DNA of 64,000 nucleotides. It comes from Pomphorhynchus laevis (taxonomy: Eukaryota; Acanthocephala; Palaeacanthocephala; Echinorhynchida; Pomphorhynchidae). Shown here in pieces: positions 1 through 10,000 of the stretch (positions within the stretch are counted from its first letter, which is position 1; the number at the start of each line of letters is the position of its first letter). The DNA lies in the NCBI GenBank assembly GCA_012934845.2, contig WNNJ02001307.1:1-64000 (forward strand), given 5' to 3'. Position numbers and translations under genes: made by a program. Under the pieces are notes generated by a model, which made no database searches, was not told the origin of the DNA, and saw nothing but the letters and a program-made list of their open reading frames with translations.

Positions 1-60
1 AGTTTAGATTATTTATTCAAATCAGCTCCGGGATCCTTTGACGGATACTTGTATATATTA

Positions 61-112
61 ATACTCGGATTTTAAGTCAAACCGGAAATTTCCGGTTTGA
101 CTTAAAATCCGA

Positions 113-116
<4 letters not shown>
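61..116. repeat. Perfect 56 bp palindrome
   Basis: The 28 bases at 61-88 are the exact reverse complement of 89-116, with no spacer. The arm begins ATACTCGGATTTT and the centre reads GGAAATTTCC. It runs straight into the TA microsatellite. The structure could extrude as a cruciform. No coding role is seen. Confidence 0.95.

Positions 117-176
<60 letters not shown>
114..176. repeat. (TA)n microsatellite, about 31 units
   Basis: An uninterrupted run of alternating T and A overlaps the right end of the perfect palindrome. Any open frame through it is only a Tyr-Ile repeat and is not a gene. Confidence 0.97.
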
Positions 177-178
<2 letters not shown>

Positions 179-299
179 CGTTTGAATACCGTCGCCTGGG
201 ATCCATATTGGATGCAGATTGATATTAGTTTGAAGAAATACCAGGAATACAGAAAAAAAATTATTAAGGTTTCCGGCCGAAGCCTTTTTCAATTGTAAG

Positions 300-470
300 A
301 ACTTAGTATAACCAAGACAAATTTAAATTGAAATTTTTAAATTGTGTGTTTAAATTGTTAAAATTTTGGTTCTGAACAAAAATTATAACAGCTCAAACAC
401 ACAATTTTCTTGACAAAGCCGAGAGGCGAAACGTTGAAATAAAGAAATATTTGTCTTGCCTGTTTTCTGT
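300..470 (+). other. Possible 3' end of a Penelope-like or other retroelement
   Basis: At 418-432 a short stem GCC-GAGA-GGC is followed directly by GAAAC, then GTTGAAATAAAG. A stem followed by GAAAC resembles stem II and the 3' core of hammerhead-type ribozymes carried by some Penelope-like elements. The upstream CUGAUGA core is not clear, so the identification is weak. The rest of 177-1100 is AT-rich with no gene I can support. Confidence 0.2.
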
Positions 471-776
471 TTTACGATCAAAATATATGAATGCATTGTA
501 ATTATATATTATAATTTCAATCGATCTTCATGATCCCGTACGAAACAATATATATAAATTCGAAAGCTTCGAATTAATTGAATAATAAATATTTCTTTTT
601 CCGGTGTTCAAATATAAAATTTTAATAAAGATATGTATATTTATATATAAACCAGCTACAGAATCCTTCCTTCATGATATCCAATTCCATACATTCTGAC
701 TACTAACGGCACCATCGCCACAGCCGTTTTCGTTTCGCCCGCTTTTTACCACATGTTGGTAGCCCCGGGCTCGTCA

Positions 777-875
777 TATTTTGATATATTATATATTATT
801 ATATATTAATAATATATATTATATATTATTTCGTCATATTATATATAATATGATATATTATTATATAATATATAG
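777..875. repeat. AT-only low-complexity tract
   Basis: A stretch made almost entirely of TATATTA/AATATAT words with local inverted symmetry. It lies in the gene-poor interval between the palindrome and MCTS1. No gene is seen between 293 and 1123. Confidence 0.7.
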
Positions 876-1123
876 CTACGAATTTTATAAACCAAAATTT
901 TACATTTGGTGTAGCTAATAAAACAGAAATGTAAAAATTGTTTGCATACTTCAACTATATATTAGCATAAAGTAAATTTTTTTAATAGACAAGCATATTT
1001 TGGAAATTGACTTTTGTTAGTGTTTCGTGACTGACAACAGTAACAAACAGAATAAATAAAATCGACGAATGTTATTTGGCAGTACCATCAGAAATATGTA
1101 CATATATCGATCAAGGGTTTGAG

Positions 1124-1690
1124 TTATTTAACATTCTTCAATGTCCAAAGACCATCGTTTAGATAGTGTAAGACTTCAATGGCGATGCCTTTATTTACCG
1201 ATTTAATTTCGTCGGAAGACATACGCATTACTCCAATAGCAAGAGCATGTTCTTTTCCTTCTGCCGTAATCTGCACATAGTGTCCAGATGAGGCGTCTGT
1301 TAAGCATCCTCCTTGTGATGTCAATCCTGGGCACATTACATTCGCTCCACTTATCAAAAATCGAATGGCTCCAGCGTCCGCTTGTTGACTTTGAAGCATA
1401 AACGGAAATTGATGAAGAAATCTTAAAGTAGGTATGTATATGGAATCACGTTGCTTGAAAAACAATAAATTTCCTGCTGAGTTTGCCAGCAACTCGATGT
1501 GATCTGTGCATTTTACAACTTTCGGGATCTCTCTTTTAGGCAGCACGTACTCATCCCAATATGGTGCAATGTACGGATAGTCAGCAACAATTTTATTTTT
1601 GATCTTTTTCAAATCAGACTGTTTCATTTGGCATACATTTATAATGTTGTCCTTTTCATTAAATTTTCGAAATATCGACGGCTGCGACAT
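1124..1690 (-). CDS. MCTS1: MCTS1, PUA-domain translation re-initiation factor
   Basis: A 188-residue protein colinear with animal MCTS1 (MCT-1), which is about 181 residues long. The N-terminal domain spans residues 6-95, starting IFRKFNEKDN where the human protein begins MFKKFDEKEN. The PUA domain spans about 99-180. Hallmarks are SGANVMCPGLTS (114-125), AEGKEHALAIGVM (143-155) and HYLNDGLW (175-182). In the family, MCTS1 pairs with DENR at the 40S subunit to recycle post-termination ribosomes and promote re-initiation after upstream ORFs. The ATG at 1690 is chosen because homology begins six codons in. The frame is single-exon and uninterrupted, and no target duplication or poly-A tract marks it as a retrocopy. 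Its flanks are AT-rich repeat DNA. A possible ATTAAA signal lies on the minus strand at 981-986. It is one of two convincing host genes here. Confidence 0.95.
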   Translation of the reverse strand: MSQPSIFRKFNEKDNIINVCQMKQSDLKKIKNKIVADYPYIAPYWDEYVLPKREIPKVVKCTDHIELLANSAGNLLFFKQRDSIYIPTLRFLHQFPFMLQSQQADAGAIRFLISGANVMCPGLTSQGGCLTDASSGHYVQITAEGKEHALAIGVMRMSSDEIKSVNKGIAIEVLHYLNDGLWTLKNVK

Positions 1691-2014
1691 ATGTCAAATG
1701 TTTAATAAATCTGAAAATGTCCAAAGTTAATTATCTTAAGTTATCACAAATTTGATCAAAATACACATATCGATTAAAAAAACTAAACAATCAGTGACAT
1801 AATTTTAAGGCATGATATATTTTCTATTAATCAATTCATAAAAGATTTTAATGGAAAAGAAAAAATCAACAAAATATTATTAAAATATTAATTTACTATA
1901 TATAAATCAATAGAATATTATTAAAAATTTATTAAAACTATTACGCAAGATAAAAATAATGGATTAAAAACTATATGGTCTGTATTAGAATAGGGTCCAA
2001 TATATAAACAAAGT

Positions 2015-2172
2015 TCATCAGAGAAAATACATCAGTAGCACGTATTTGGCCTCGCTGCAATGTTGGGTTGAGGAATAAGAGCCGAAAACCGATAACATAG
2101 CAGTATCTCCTGATGACTTATAATCCTTATTCTTATACATCGTCTGTTATTTATTAGTCAATTCATAAAAAA
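2015..2172 (+). repeat. Unnamed interspersed repeat, copy 1
   Basis: Shares a block of about 155 bp with 2374-2530 (direct) and 53625-53762 (inverted). Conserved words are TCAGAG-AAATAC, GCCGAAAAC, CTCCTGATGAC and TTATACATCGTCTGTTATT. There is no coding capacity. It could be a SINE or a non-autonomous DNA element; I see neither a convincing pol III box nor clear terminal repeats. Confidence 0.75.
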
Positions 2173-2373
2173 TGACGTTTATTTTAATTTATTTTTTTAA
2201 CTTGATTTAAATTATAAAATTATCTCTAAATTTAGTATCAGTTTATAATAAAAATATCAGTTTATATTGAAAATTATCTCTAAATTTAAAAATTTAGAAT
2301 TAAGCAAACAATTTTTATGGACAAAAATGATATACTTTGTATTAAAATTACGATAAACCAGATAATCAAATTT

Positions 2374-2530
2374 AATCAGAGGAAATACGTCCTTAGCATG
2401 TATTCGGCCCCGCTGCTATGTTGGATCGAGCAATAGGGACCGAAACCTTATAGAAGGCAGTTCCTCCTGATGACCTCTAATCCTTATTCTTATACATCGT
2501 CTGTTATTTATTAGTCAATTCATAAAAATT
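2374..2530 (+). repeat. Unnamed interspersed repeat, copy 2
   Basis: Second copy of the repeat at 2015-2172, about 80 percent alike by eye and nearly identical over the last 60 bases (AATCCTTATTCTTATACATC and following). The surrounding 1691-2814 is AT-rich, partly ATT/TAA low complexity, with no gene seen. Confidence 0.75.
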
Positions 2531-2814
2531 GATTTTTATTTTAAATTTTAATATTAAATTTTAACTTGATATGAATATAAATTGTATAAAACCATATAAA
2601 ATTATTTATTATTAAAATATTAAATATATTTATTAATATTTATATTAATATTATTAATATAAATATAATATTAATAATATAATATTATTATAATACTATA
2701 AATATTATAGCTTAAAAAATTAAAGAGATAAAATATACAATAATATTACTACAATAGAATAGACAAGATTATTTACAGTTATAAGTCCTTACAATATAAA
2801 AACGAATCACGATA

Positions 2815-3234
2815 GTGGTGCGTAGCAAACCATATAGTCATAATTTGTGCTGCACTTGTAATGGACCGGTCGTAGTTTGCAAATGCGCAAAAGCAGGACA
2901 AGAGTGTGTCAATTGTCGTGGCCAACATTGTAAAAACAGACCACTCACTCAAACAAATTTACTAGCACAGAACAATTCTAACGTAGCGCCGGCACTCACC
3001 GATCATGTTGCCGGCATCGTCAATGAAACTATAATAGTTTCAGATGGGCAGGGTGATCCCGATCGCCCTATGCACAAACGTCCAACTCACACCAATGATG
3101 AGTATACTAACGTCTACGATTTTGTGCCTGACAAACCTTTCCATTCAACTGCTACCTCGAATGTTGCCTATGTGTTTAAGCATCAAATCGAATTTCTCTA
3201 CAAAAAGGGTATTCATTGGACACCTGGTACTTGA
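2815..3234 (+). pseudogene. RLE-1 N-terminal Cys-rich segment
   Basis: Open frame of 139 codons beginning with GTG, so the true start is unknown. It contains CCTCNGPVVVCKCAKAGQEC followed by VNCRGQHCKN, a CxC-GxxC-xxC-xxxC cluster that probably binds zinc. It is the N-terminal finger expected ahead of the RT at 3564. The frame ends within the element because the copy is decayed. Confidence 0.5.
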
Positions 3235-3563
3235 GTTACCAAAATGCAACATCAGTTGTGTTTTCATCGACTTACTTGAGAGTCTTTACATGATGGATGC
3301 GGAATGTGAGCGGAATTCTGACTTTAATGCTCTAACAGCTGCGACGGTTTTATCAAGATGTATTTTACAGCAAATTACCACAAGTGGCCATTATTTGCAA
3401 GACTCTTAAACGTAGGATCGAACTTTGGAAACGTGGCCAACTTTTCGAACTGTTTGAAGAAGGAAGAACGTTACAGTCTCGTCAATAGCTGGTTATAAAC
3501 AATAGTCGGTTCGAGACTGGAAAAGAAAATGCTGTAATTTTGTAGGCAAAGATAAATTAACTG

Positions 3564-4354
3564 TTGCTACCTGCCTGCTGGCGGATCATGGTTCCACTGA
3601 TTGTCTGTTACCAGGCACCAAAATCGGAAATATATAAAAAACTAGGAGAGGCTGTCGCCTTGTTGGCTGTGCGCATTTCCTCATATCATATTTCTCCCAA
3701 CATTATGGAAGCCTTTATAGCTGGTAGATTGTTTGCTATTCCTAAGAAAACTTGTGGTATACGCCCAATTGGTATCGCAAACGTCGAAATACACATAATA
3801 CCCCCTGCGATTCTCCGTCACATTGAGTCGGATCTACAAGAAATGGTAGAATCTGTGCAATTGTGTGAGGCACAACGAAACGGCATTGAATATGCAATAC
3901 ACTCGCTAAGTAAGGAGTTTTCCGATAATCCTGAAATGACACACTACGTTTAGATACATGCAACGCCTTTAATCGACTTTACCGTCACGTTACCGTTGCA
4001 AAGACCGGTTCATATGTCCAGCCTTTGATGTTGCCTTTCGTAATATATATTCTTCTAACACTCAACTGGTTTTGGAAAACGAATCCATATACTCACATGA
4101 AGGGATCAGACAGGAGGATCCCTTCGTGATAGCTGTATACGCAATTGCGTCGATACCACTGATTCAACTTATCGAATCACAGTGTCCGGGAATCATACAA
4201 TTTTGGTATGCAGACGACGCAAACTTCGCTGGTCCGTCACATTTGCTAGAAAAGGCCCGGAATATGTTATTACATCGCGGCCCAAACTTTGAATTATTTG
4301 TGAATCTGTCCAAATCTAACCTACTTACATGTCGCTCTGATGACTTAAATACGG
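3564..4354 (+). pseudogene. RLE-1 reverse transcriptase remnant
   Basis: Two open segments. The first (3564-3953) has GRLFAIPKKTCGIRPIGIAN, the fingers motif preceding the palm. The second (4072-4359) has EGIRQEDPF and WYADDANF, the active-site box, then an SKSNLL primer-grip-like motif. The intervening palm motif A has decayed through stops and frameshifts. The copy at 55440-56814 has the same order (GIRPIG, TQGYHLAM, WYADDA). The nuclease half resumes at 8230 beyond the Gypsy insertion. Confidence 0.7.
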
Positions 4355-4443
4355 TGTAATAAACCAAACTAGGCTTTATTCAATATCTAGAAATATGTAA
4401 AAGTAGAAACATGTAAACATAGTTCGGTTAGTAAGTCACAACA
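4355..4443 (-). repeat. Gypsy-1 3' LTR (89 bp)
   Basis: Direct repeat of 8141-8229, starting TGTAATAAACC and ending CACAACA on the plus strand, which gives TG...CA ends on the element strand. It is unusually short for a Gypsy LTR. Confidence 0.9.
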
Positions 4444-5187
4444 TTCACTCACACAATCTAGTCTTTATACCGAGAAGGTAAACGTCTTGCAAGTCGATTC
4501 GGAGCCACTTTGTCAACGCCAGTGTCTTGATTTTTCATCTGTATTGTGGTAGTCTTCTCGGCATCATTAAGTGTTGACATTTCGATAGAGCTTCCTTTGT
4601 GATCCATCACATGATCGAGCGGTGTACCCGAGTTCATACAATCGTTTCTTGGAAATTCACTGGCATCGATTACCGGATAATTATCAGATAACGTATCTTT
4701 GTCGCTATTTTTTTTCGTTGTCCATCAAATGACGAGGATATCGAGCTATATCCCGAGTGGAGACGGTACATTCGCGGTTGTCGCCCGTTTTAATTATAGC
4801 GAATTTAGGGTTAGCATTAATCAAATGGGCTTTATTTACAGACTCGCAGTATTTAGAACCCGGTGTAAAGTTTCGAACCCAAACAGGTCCACTGCTGGTC
4901 AACCAGTGAGGTATTCCGCTTGACATTAAGGGTAATTATCTTTTAAAATTGAACATACCCTCGTGAGGGGGAGAATTTGTAGCAGTACATAGCAAGCTCC
5001 TTATTGATTGTAAAGCATCCGATAGTGCGTCTTCCCATTTTGAGATCGGTTTGAATAAATCCTTCAGACGCAATCGTATTGTTCGCCAAAGTGAGCCATT
5101 TAGTCTCTCTACTTGCCCATTCCCTTGTAGGTGGTAAATACTAGAGTGAGTTAAAACTGTTCCTATGCCCTCGATGTAGTTTTCAAA

Positions 5188-6732
5188 TTATTTCGACGTG
5201 AACGCGAGACCTCTATCAATATGTATAGATGAAGGGGCCCCGAATAGGCTGACTATCTGACTTAAACACTTGATAACGCAACTCGATGTCATATCACTAC
5301 ATGCAAACGCGAATGGATAACGACTATATTCGTCGATAACCGTTAGCATATATCTATTTCGAGAATCATTGGGTAACGGTCCTTTGAAATCAATCGATAA
5401 CCTTTCAAAAGGCCTTTCAGAACGAATAAGGGTTGATTGGTTGGGTTTGTGAAACTGAGGCTTAATTTCACTGCATGAGTAACACTCCGATACGACTTGC
5501 CTAACATCAGAACTCGAGTACGGAAGATTCTGAGAACGTACAAAATGATATAATATGGTAGTTCCAGGGTGACATAATGTCTGGTGATTTCGTCGAAGTT
5601 TGGATAGATCATTCGTATGCTGAGTAGCTGAACTTGCGAACGCAACATCGCGCGACAGGGCGTCGGCAGCTTCGTTTTGACTTCCTTGTCGGTAGATGAC
5701 GTTAAAGTCGAATTCCGAAGGTTCGAGTCGCCAGCGCATTATTTTTTCGTTTTTAATCTTACCGTGGTGTAGTTTATCGAATATAAACGAAACGGAATGC
5801 TGGTCTGTAATTAAATCGAATTGATTAGATGCCACATAGTGTCGCCAATATCGGACGCTCTCAACTAACGCGTATGCTTCCTTTTCAATAGAAGACATTC
5901 GAATTGCGGAAGGCGGCAAAGTTTCCGAAAAGAACGCAACAGGTCGAGATTGTTGAGAGAGGACAGCACCAATTGCATATTCCGATGCATCTGTTTCTAT
6001 AGTGAAACGTTTATCAAAATATATAGGACCCAGGCTAGATTCAATGATAGAGTCTCGAATGTCAGCGAAGGCACGCAAGGCGTCAATATTCAAAGGGAAT
6101 TCTTCGGTGCTTAACGGTTTTACTCGTTTTGAAAACTGTGGAATCCATTTTGCGTAATGAGAGAACAGTTCGAGAATGCGTTTTAACCCCTTTTTCTCTG
6201 ATGGAACTTTTAGATTCTTTAATGCTTCAACTCGTTCACTGTCAGGACGTTTGATGTTATTGCCACTCTCATACCCTAAAATATGGATAGTTTTTGCCTG
6301 AAATGCGCATTTCTCATAGTTCAATGTGATGTTGTATTTTCTAGATGCTTCAGTAAATTTTTCGAGATTTTCCTTATGCTCGTTTAAGTCCTTCCCGCAA
6401 ATAACAACGTCATCCAAGTAGGCGTAAGTCCCATTTAGTGATTCGGTTTCGATAATCTGGTTAATAAGTCGCTGGAAAACTAAAACGGCATTGGTTAGTC
6501 CGAAATGTACTCTTGTAAATTGATATAAACCTCCGTTTGCCTCAAATGCCGTAAATCGTCGCTCTTCTTCTCGTAGTTCAACCTGATGGTATGCGTTTTT
6601 TAAATCTATCCGCGAAAATACGTTTTGGGTAGCCATTTTATCAATGCGATCATCTATGCGTGGTAGAGGATAAGCGTCTAGTTCTGTCAGTCGGTTTAAA
6701 GTCTGAGAGTAATCAACACCTGAAATCGCCAA
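5188..6732 (-). pseudogene. Gypsy-1 pol: reverse transcriptase, RNase H, integrase (fossil)
   Basis: A long open segment of a Ty3/Gypsy pol. It shows the RT palm (FSRIDLKNAYHQ, then YLDDVVICG), RNase H (ETDASEYAIGAVLSQ) and the start of the integrase, including its zinc-binding region and core (RLSIDFKGPLP). Integrase continues toward 4940. It resembles the 17.6/297/opus style of Gypsy pol. This is part of a broken element. Confidence 0.9.
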
Positions 6733-6773
6733 GGAGACATTAAAGGTTCGATTATTTGTCCTTTTAGCAAACG

Positions 6774-7187
6774 TTAGATTTCGAGCTTAATAAAAGCGAG
6801 ATTTCTAGGGGATTGTCTACGTGTAGGGGTAGTTATAGGCTTCCAATAAATACAATCTGGAGGGAAGAGTTTCGGAGGTTCAATCTTCATTGCGTTAAGT
6901 GTATAAATGACGAGTGGATTTCCACTTGGATTGCCACAATTTATGGTGATGGACGAATGTTTGGACAAGAATGGCTTTCCTAGTATTAATAGACAACACA
7001 ATCCCTCTATTACGAAAAACGTAGAATGATAAGTAATTTCGTTATAGTTGAATGATACAACAGATTCGCGGAGACATCTCGAATGACATCTCTGATCGGC
7101 CAAAGAGATTTTTGCATTACACGGGGACGTACGTAATTTGAGATCGGATGCACATCTAGAGTCTATGAAATTTGAAGAATTTCCCAT
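6774..7187 (-). pseudogene. Gypsy-1 protease region (fossil)
   Basis: A segment upstream of the RT with the layout of a retroviral-type aspartic protease. The active-site region is at about 7180-7200 and is followed by the LILGKPFLSKH flap and C-terminal region. It lies between the gag zinc knuckles and RT, as in other Gypsy elements. Confidence 0.65.
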
Positions 7188-7379
7188 GTCAATTAGAGCT
7201 CTAATGTCATTATTTTTATACTAACTGTAATTAGTCAGCCCTGTAATTGTTGTTCGAATGTCTGCGAAGAAGTCGCAGACAATCGAACTGGCTGTTCGAC
7301 TGGATTACTGAAATTGTCTGTTAACTCAATTTTCGGCCATTTCGTTACTTAGTAAGACAAGCGCGCTCGAAATGTCCTT

Positions 7380-8010
7380 GTTTGTTGCAGTAATGACATG
7401 TAGCGTCACGAGCAGGACAATCGGATCGCCGATGTGATCGTCCACCGCAGAAAATGCATTTTCACTTAGATTTTTGAACAAACGCTGAAGTTTCATATCG
7501 AGAGGGAGTCGTGGAATTTCGGTGAATCGTCGAATGTATTTTGAACTTCGACTTGAGTTGTCGTCTGATCGGGTAACTGATATGCATTAAACGACGCAGC
7601 TTGTATTTGAGCTAGTTCGATCGTCTGGGCCATTTGAAATGCCTGATTGCGATCGACATAGTTAGACTCTAGAATACGTTGTCTAATGAAATTAGACGCA
7701 ATTCCGGCAATGAAAGCATCGCAAATAATCACATTCCGGTGCTCCTCTGAACCCAAAGGATTGAATGTGAAGCGTCAAGCGAGGGATTCCAAATTATTCA
7801 TGTAATCCTTGACTGATTGATCATTCTTTTGCTTGGATGTATATAGCTTGTATCGGTCGAAGAGAGGATTTCGGGTTACCGTGAACGATTTTGAAAGGAT
7901 GTCCATCGCATCTTCGAACGTTTTACAAGCATGAACTCGCGCGAACAGCTCGTGTGAGAGATGATTTATAAGAATATCAAGCTTATCAGCGTCGGTAGGT
8001 GTTTCCAAAC
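7380..8010 (-). pseudogene. Gypsy-1 gag with two CCHC knuckles (fossil)
   Basis: Segments at 7775-8008 and 7493-7756 match Gypsy gag capsid layout (SHELFARVHACKTFEDAMD; IRQRILES). Two CX2CX4HX4C knuckles follow at about 7450-7370. The order gag then protease supports one colinear element. Confidence 0.75.
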
Positions 8011-8140
8011 GAGCGATGAACGCGTGGAAACAATATCGCCAGTGTCCCCATTGTTATTGTGCATCGTCCAAATTAGGAAGTAGAGTAAGCTGTTCAGACT
8101 TTAAATATCGCTCCATCAGTAATAACAATATTGAATAAAT

Positions 8141-8229
8141 TGTAATGAACCAAACTAGGCTTTATTCAATATCTAGAAATATGTAAAAGTAGAAAAGTGT
8201 AAACATAGTTAAGTTATTAAGTCACAACA
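8141..8229 (-). repeat. Gypsy-1 5' LTR (89 bp)
   Basis: Partner of the LTR at 4355-4443, about 93 percent identical. The outer flank repeats ACGGT, shared with the other end. Confidence 0.9.
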
Positions 8230-8929
8230 CGGTGACTTTCTTAAATATACTAGTGAGTCATAACGGCGTGAACAACTTGTTACGCTATAGGTACAAATTA
8301 GAAAATTTCTCGGTTCATTGCTGGTAAAATATCTGTCGCCTCAAATATGGTCAATAGACATGCAGGAATATGCTCCTTTGATCAACATGTCGCTTTTACC
8401 GAACTAACAAAACCTCTCCAATGAAGTGGTTGAATCTATTGCGTACAATTCCATTTGCAGAGGCTGACGTGAAGCCGCTAAGTTCACTCGTAATCGATAC
8501 GTTCCTCCCTTTGCTCACTTGACAACAGTTGACTGCGTCGATGAAAACAGTCCTGGCAAGTCCCATCAACATTGAAGGCATCCGAATATTGGACCCAGTA
8601 TTTACCCATCGAAATGATTAGAATGAGTATCAGCAAATGTGATCCTCTAATGGCTTCAGTTTAGCAAGAGAAGAGCTAAGGAGTCGCCAGCATACAATCG
8701 CTCTTTCAATTGTGAATCAAAAAAATGCCTTATCTGCTCGCTTTGAACAAGCAGTGTCCGATCTTCCGAAGATCACCAAACAGGCGCAATGCTTCGCTGG
8801 GCGCCCTGATTCGTCAACCTGGCTCACCGCGCGACCAATCGATCAAAAAAGTTCACCTCTCCGCTACAGAGTTTCGAGATAGTCTAACTACACGATGTCA
8901 TTAGGAGCCGCCTGCCATACCGTCTCACT

Positions 8930-9500
8930 GTGTATGTCATTAGAAAACAAGTTTGAATCACTTGCTTTCTTGTAAACAAGGAGGATTTCAAATCGTGCGA
9001 CACGATATCGTAAGAGACTTTCTCGCATATAAACTAACCTCAGTGTGTCACTATATTGGGATAATTCATACGTTGACTTGCCTGTGATGAATTGTGTTTC
9101 GAACGCTCAACAACTAGTCGAGAAAGCGAAGCAAGGATTGATGTAGTATGTACTGGTCTGTTTGAAAATCGATTTTAGCGAACATTTCTTGATGTTAAAA
9201 TATTCAATAATCACGATGTATCGTATTCCTCTTCTGTTGACAGTGCCTTTATCTATCACGAGAAGCAAAAAAGCGGCAAAATACTCCGAAAGAGTCGAAC
9301 TTACCGAACGTGGGTCTTTTATCCCGTTCATTTTAGCCACTTCTGGTGACTTAGTTGATTGCGCGCATAGAGTTCTGCAACATATATATACACTTGAGTC
9401 CGCACACAATGAATCGCAGTCATATGACCAACATTTAAATCGTCTCCGGTCTGCCTGTGGTCGCCCAGTGTATTCATGGTCAGTCGATGAATCGAACTAA
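8930..9500 (+). pseudogene. RLE-1 C-terminal nuclease remnant
   Basis: The reading at about 9000-9050 gives RHDIVRDFLAYKLTSVC. The open frame 9162-9500 contains KKAAKYSERVELTERGSF and FILATSG. These match, in the same order, the better kept copy at 57703-58314 (RHNIVRDILANELAKVC; KIAKYAERINEIERSAF). They belong to a Cys/His plus R2-type endonuclease module. Frames between 8230 and 8930 are decayed. The element ends near 9500, followed by AT-rich DNA. Confidence 0.65.
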
Positions 9501-9914
9501 TGTAAAAAATATTCAGAAAATTATAATATTATCATAATATTATAATATAATATTAATATTATTAAGATGCAAAATAAGTTTTGCACTAGCGAAAACGACG
9601 TCTATGTGTTTTCGAGCCAGTCGTTCAACTTATAATTTTCCGGTCTACGCTAGTACTCTGGAATAAACATGGAAAAGATTTCGCAGAAAATCTTTATTGA
9701 ACAAATTTTTCGTACATTTTTTTCATCTCTTTCTTTGTTTTATTAAATAAATTGATTTATCGTTAAAAAATATTTTATTCATATTTAATTAATAATTATT
9801 ATTTTATTATTAAAATAAGTAGACTCAGTTATCTGATCTGATTTAAAGATTTAAAATGATGAATAATGCAATATTTAGAGTTGAATATTGAGTCTAATAT
9901 TTAGAGTCCAACCT

Positions 9915-9990
9915 CGTAACTTAGCAGTTACTTCTGATTATCTCCAATCTTTATTCTTGAACATATTTTATATTTTTAAGCAAATTATAA
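9915..9990 (+). repeat. Diverged partial copy of the 2015/2374 repeat
   Basis: TTCTGATTATCTCCAATCTT and TTATTCTTGAACAT follow the order of the repeat at 2374-2530 (CTGATGAC...AATCCTTATTCTTATACAT). The copy is weak and may be a related subfamily. 9501-9914 is otherwise AT-rich without a gene. Confidence 0.35.
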
Positions 9991-10000
9991 AAAATTAGAT

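Larger units (their letters stand above)
4355..8229 (-). mobile_element. Ty3/Gypsy LTR retrotransposon fossil (Gypsy-1) inserted in RLE-1
   Basis: Full-length LTR element on the minus strand, with 89 bp LTRs at 8141-8229 (5') and 4355-4443 (3'). The internal order is gag with two zinc knuckles (about 8010-7380), protease (about 7190-6770), reverse transcriptase and RNase H, then integrase (to about 4940). It is broken at several points. The LTRs differ at about 6 of 89 positions, so the insertion is moderately old. ACGGT occurs at both outer junctions (4351-4355 and 8229-8233), consistent with a 4 bp target duplication. It interrupts the RLE-1 reverse transcriptase and is therefore younger than that element. 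Confidence 0.9.
2815..9500 (+). mobile_element. R2-like nuclease retroelement (RLE-1), decayed and split
   Basis: Plus-strand retroelement in three visible parts: a Cys-rich N-terminus (2815-3234), reverse transcriptase (3564-4354) and a C-terminal nuclease region (about 8930-9500). A Gypsy fossil at 4355-8229 splits it just after the YADD region. Frames are broken by many stops and shifts, so this is an old copy. The order Cys-rich finger, RT, Cys/His cluster, nuclease is that of site-specific LINEs of the R2/R4/NeSL type. The precise clade is not settled from sequence alone. Related pieces lie at 55440-56814 and 57639-58404. Region 3235-3563 carries the decayed link between finger and RT. 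Confidence 0.7.

Noticed and set aside
77-292. Open frame through the palindrome and TA repeat
   Set aside because: The translation is mainly a Tyr-Ile repeat from the microsatellite; no gene.
1499-1705. Plus-strand frame over MCTS1
   Set aside because: It is the antisense shadow of the conserved MCTS1 coding sequence.
2090-2160. CTGATGA in the interspersed repeat as a box C/D snoRNA
   Set aside because: No matching box D or terminal stem is seen, and the motif is simply part of a dispersed repeat.
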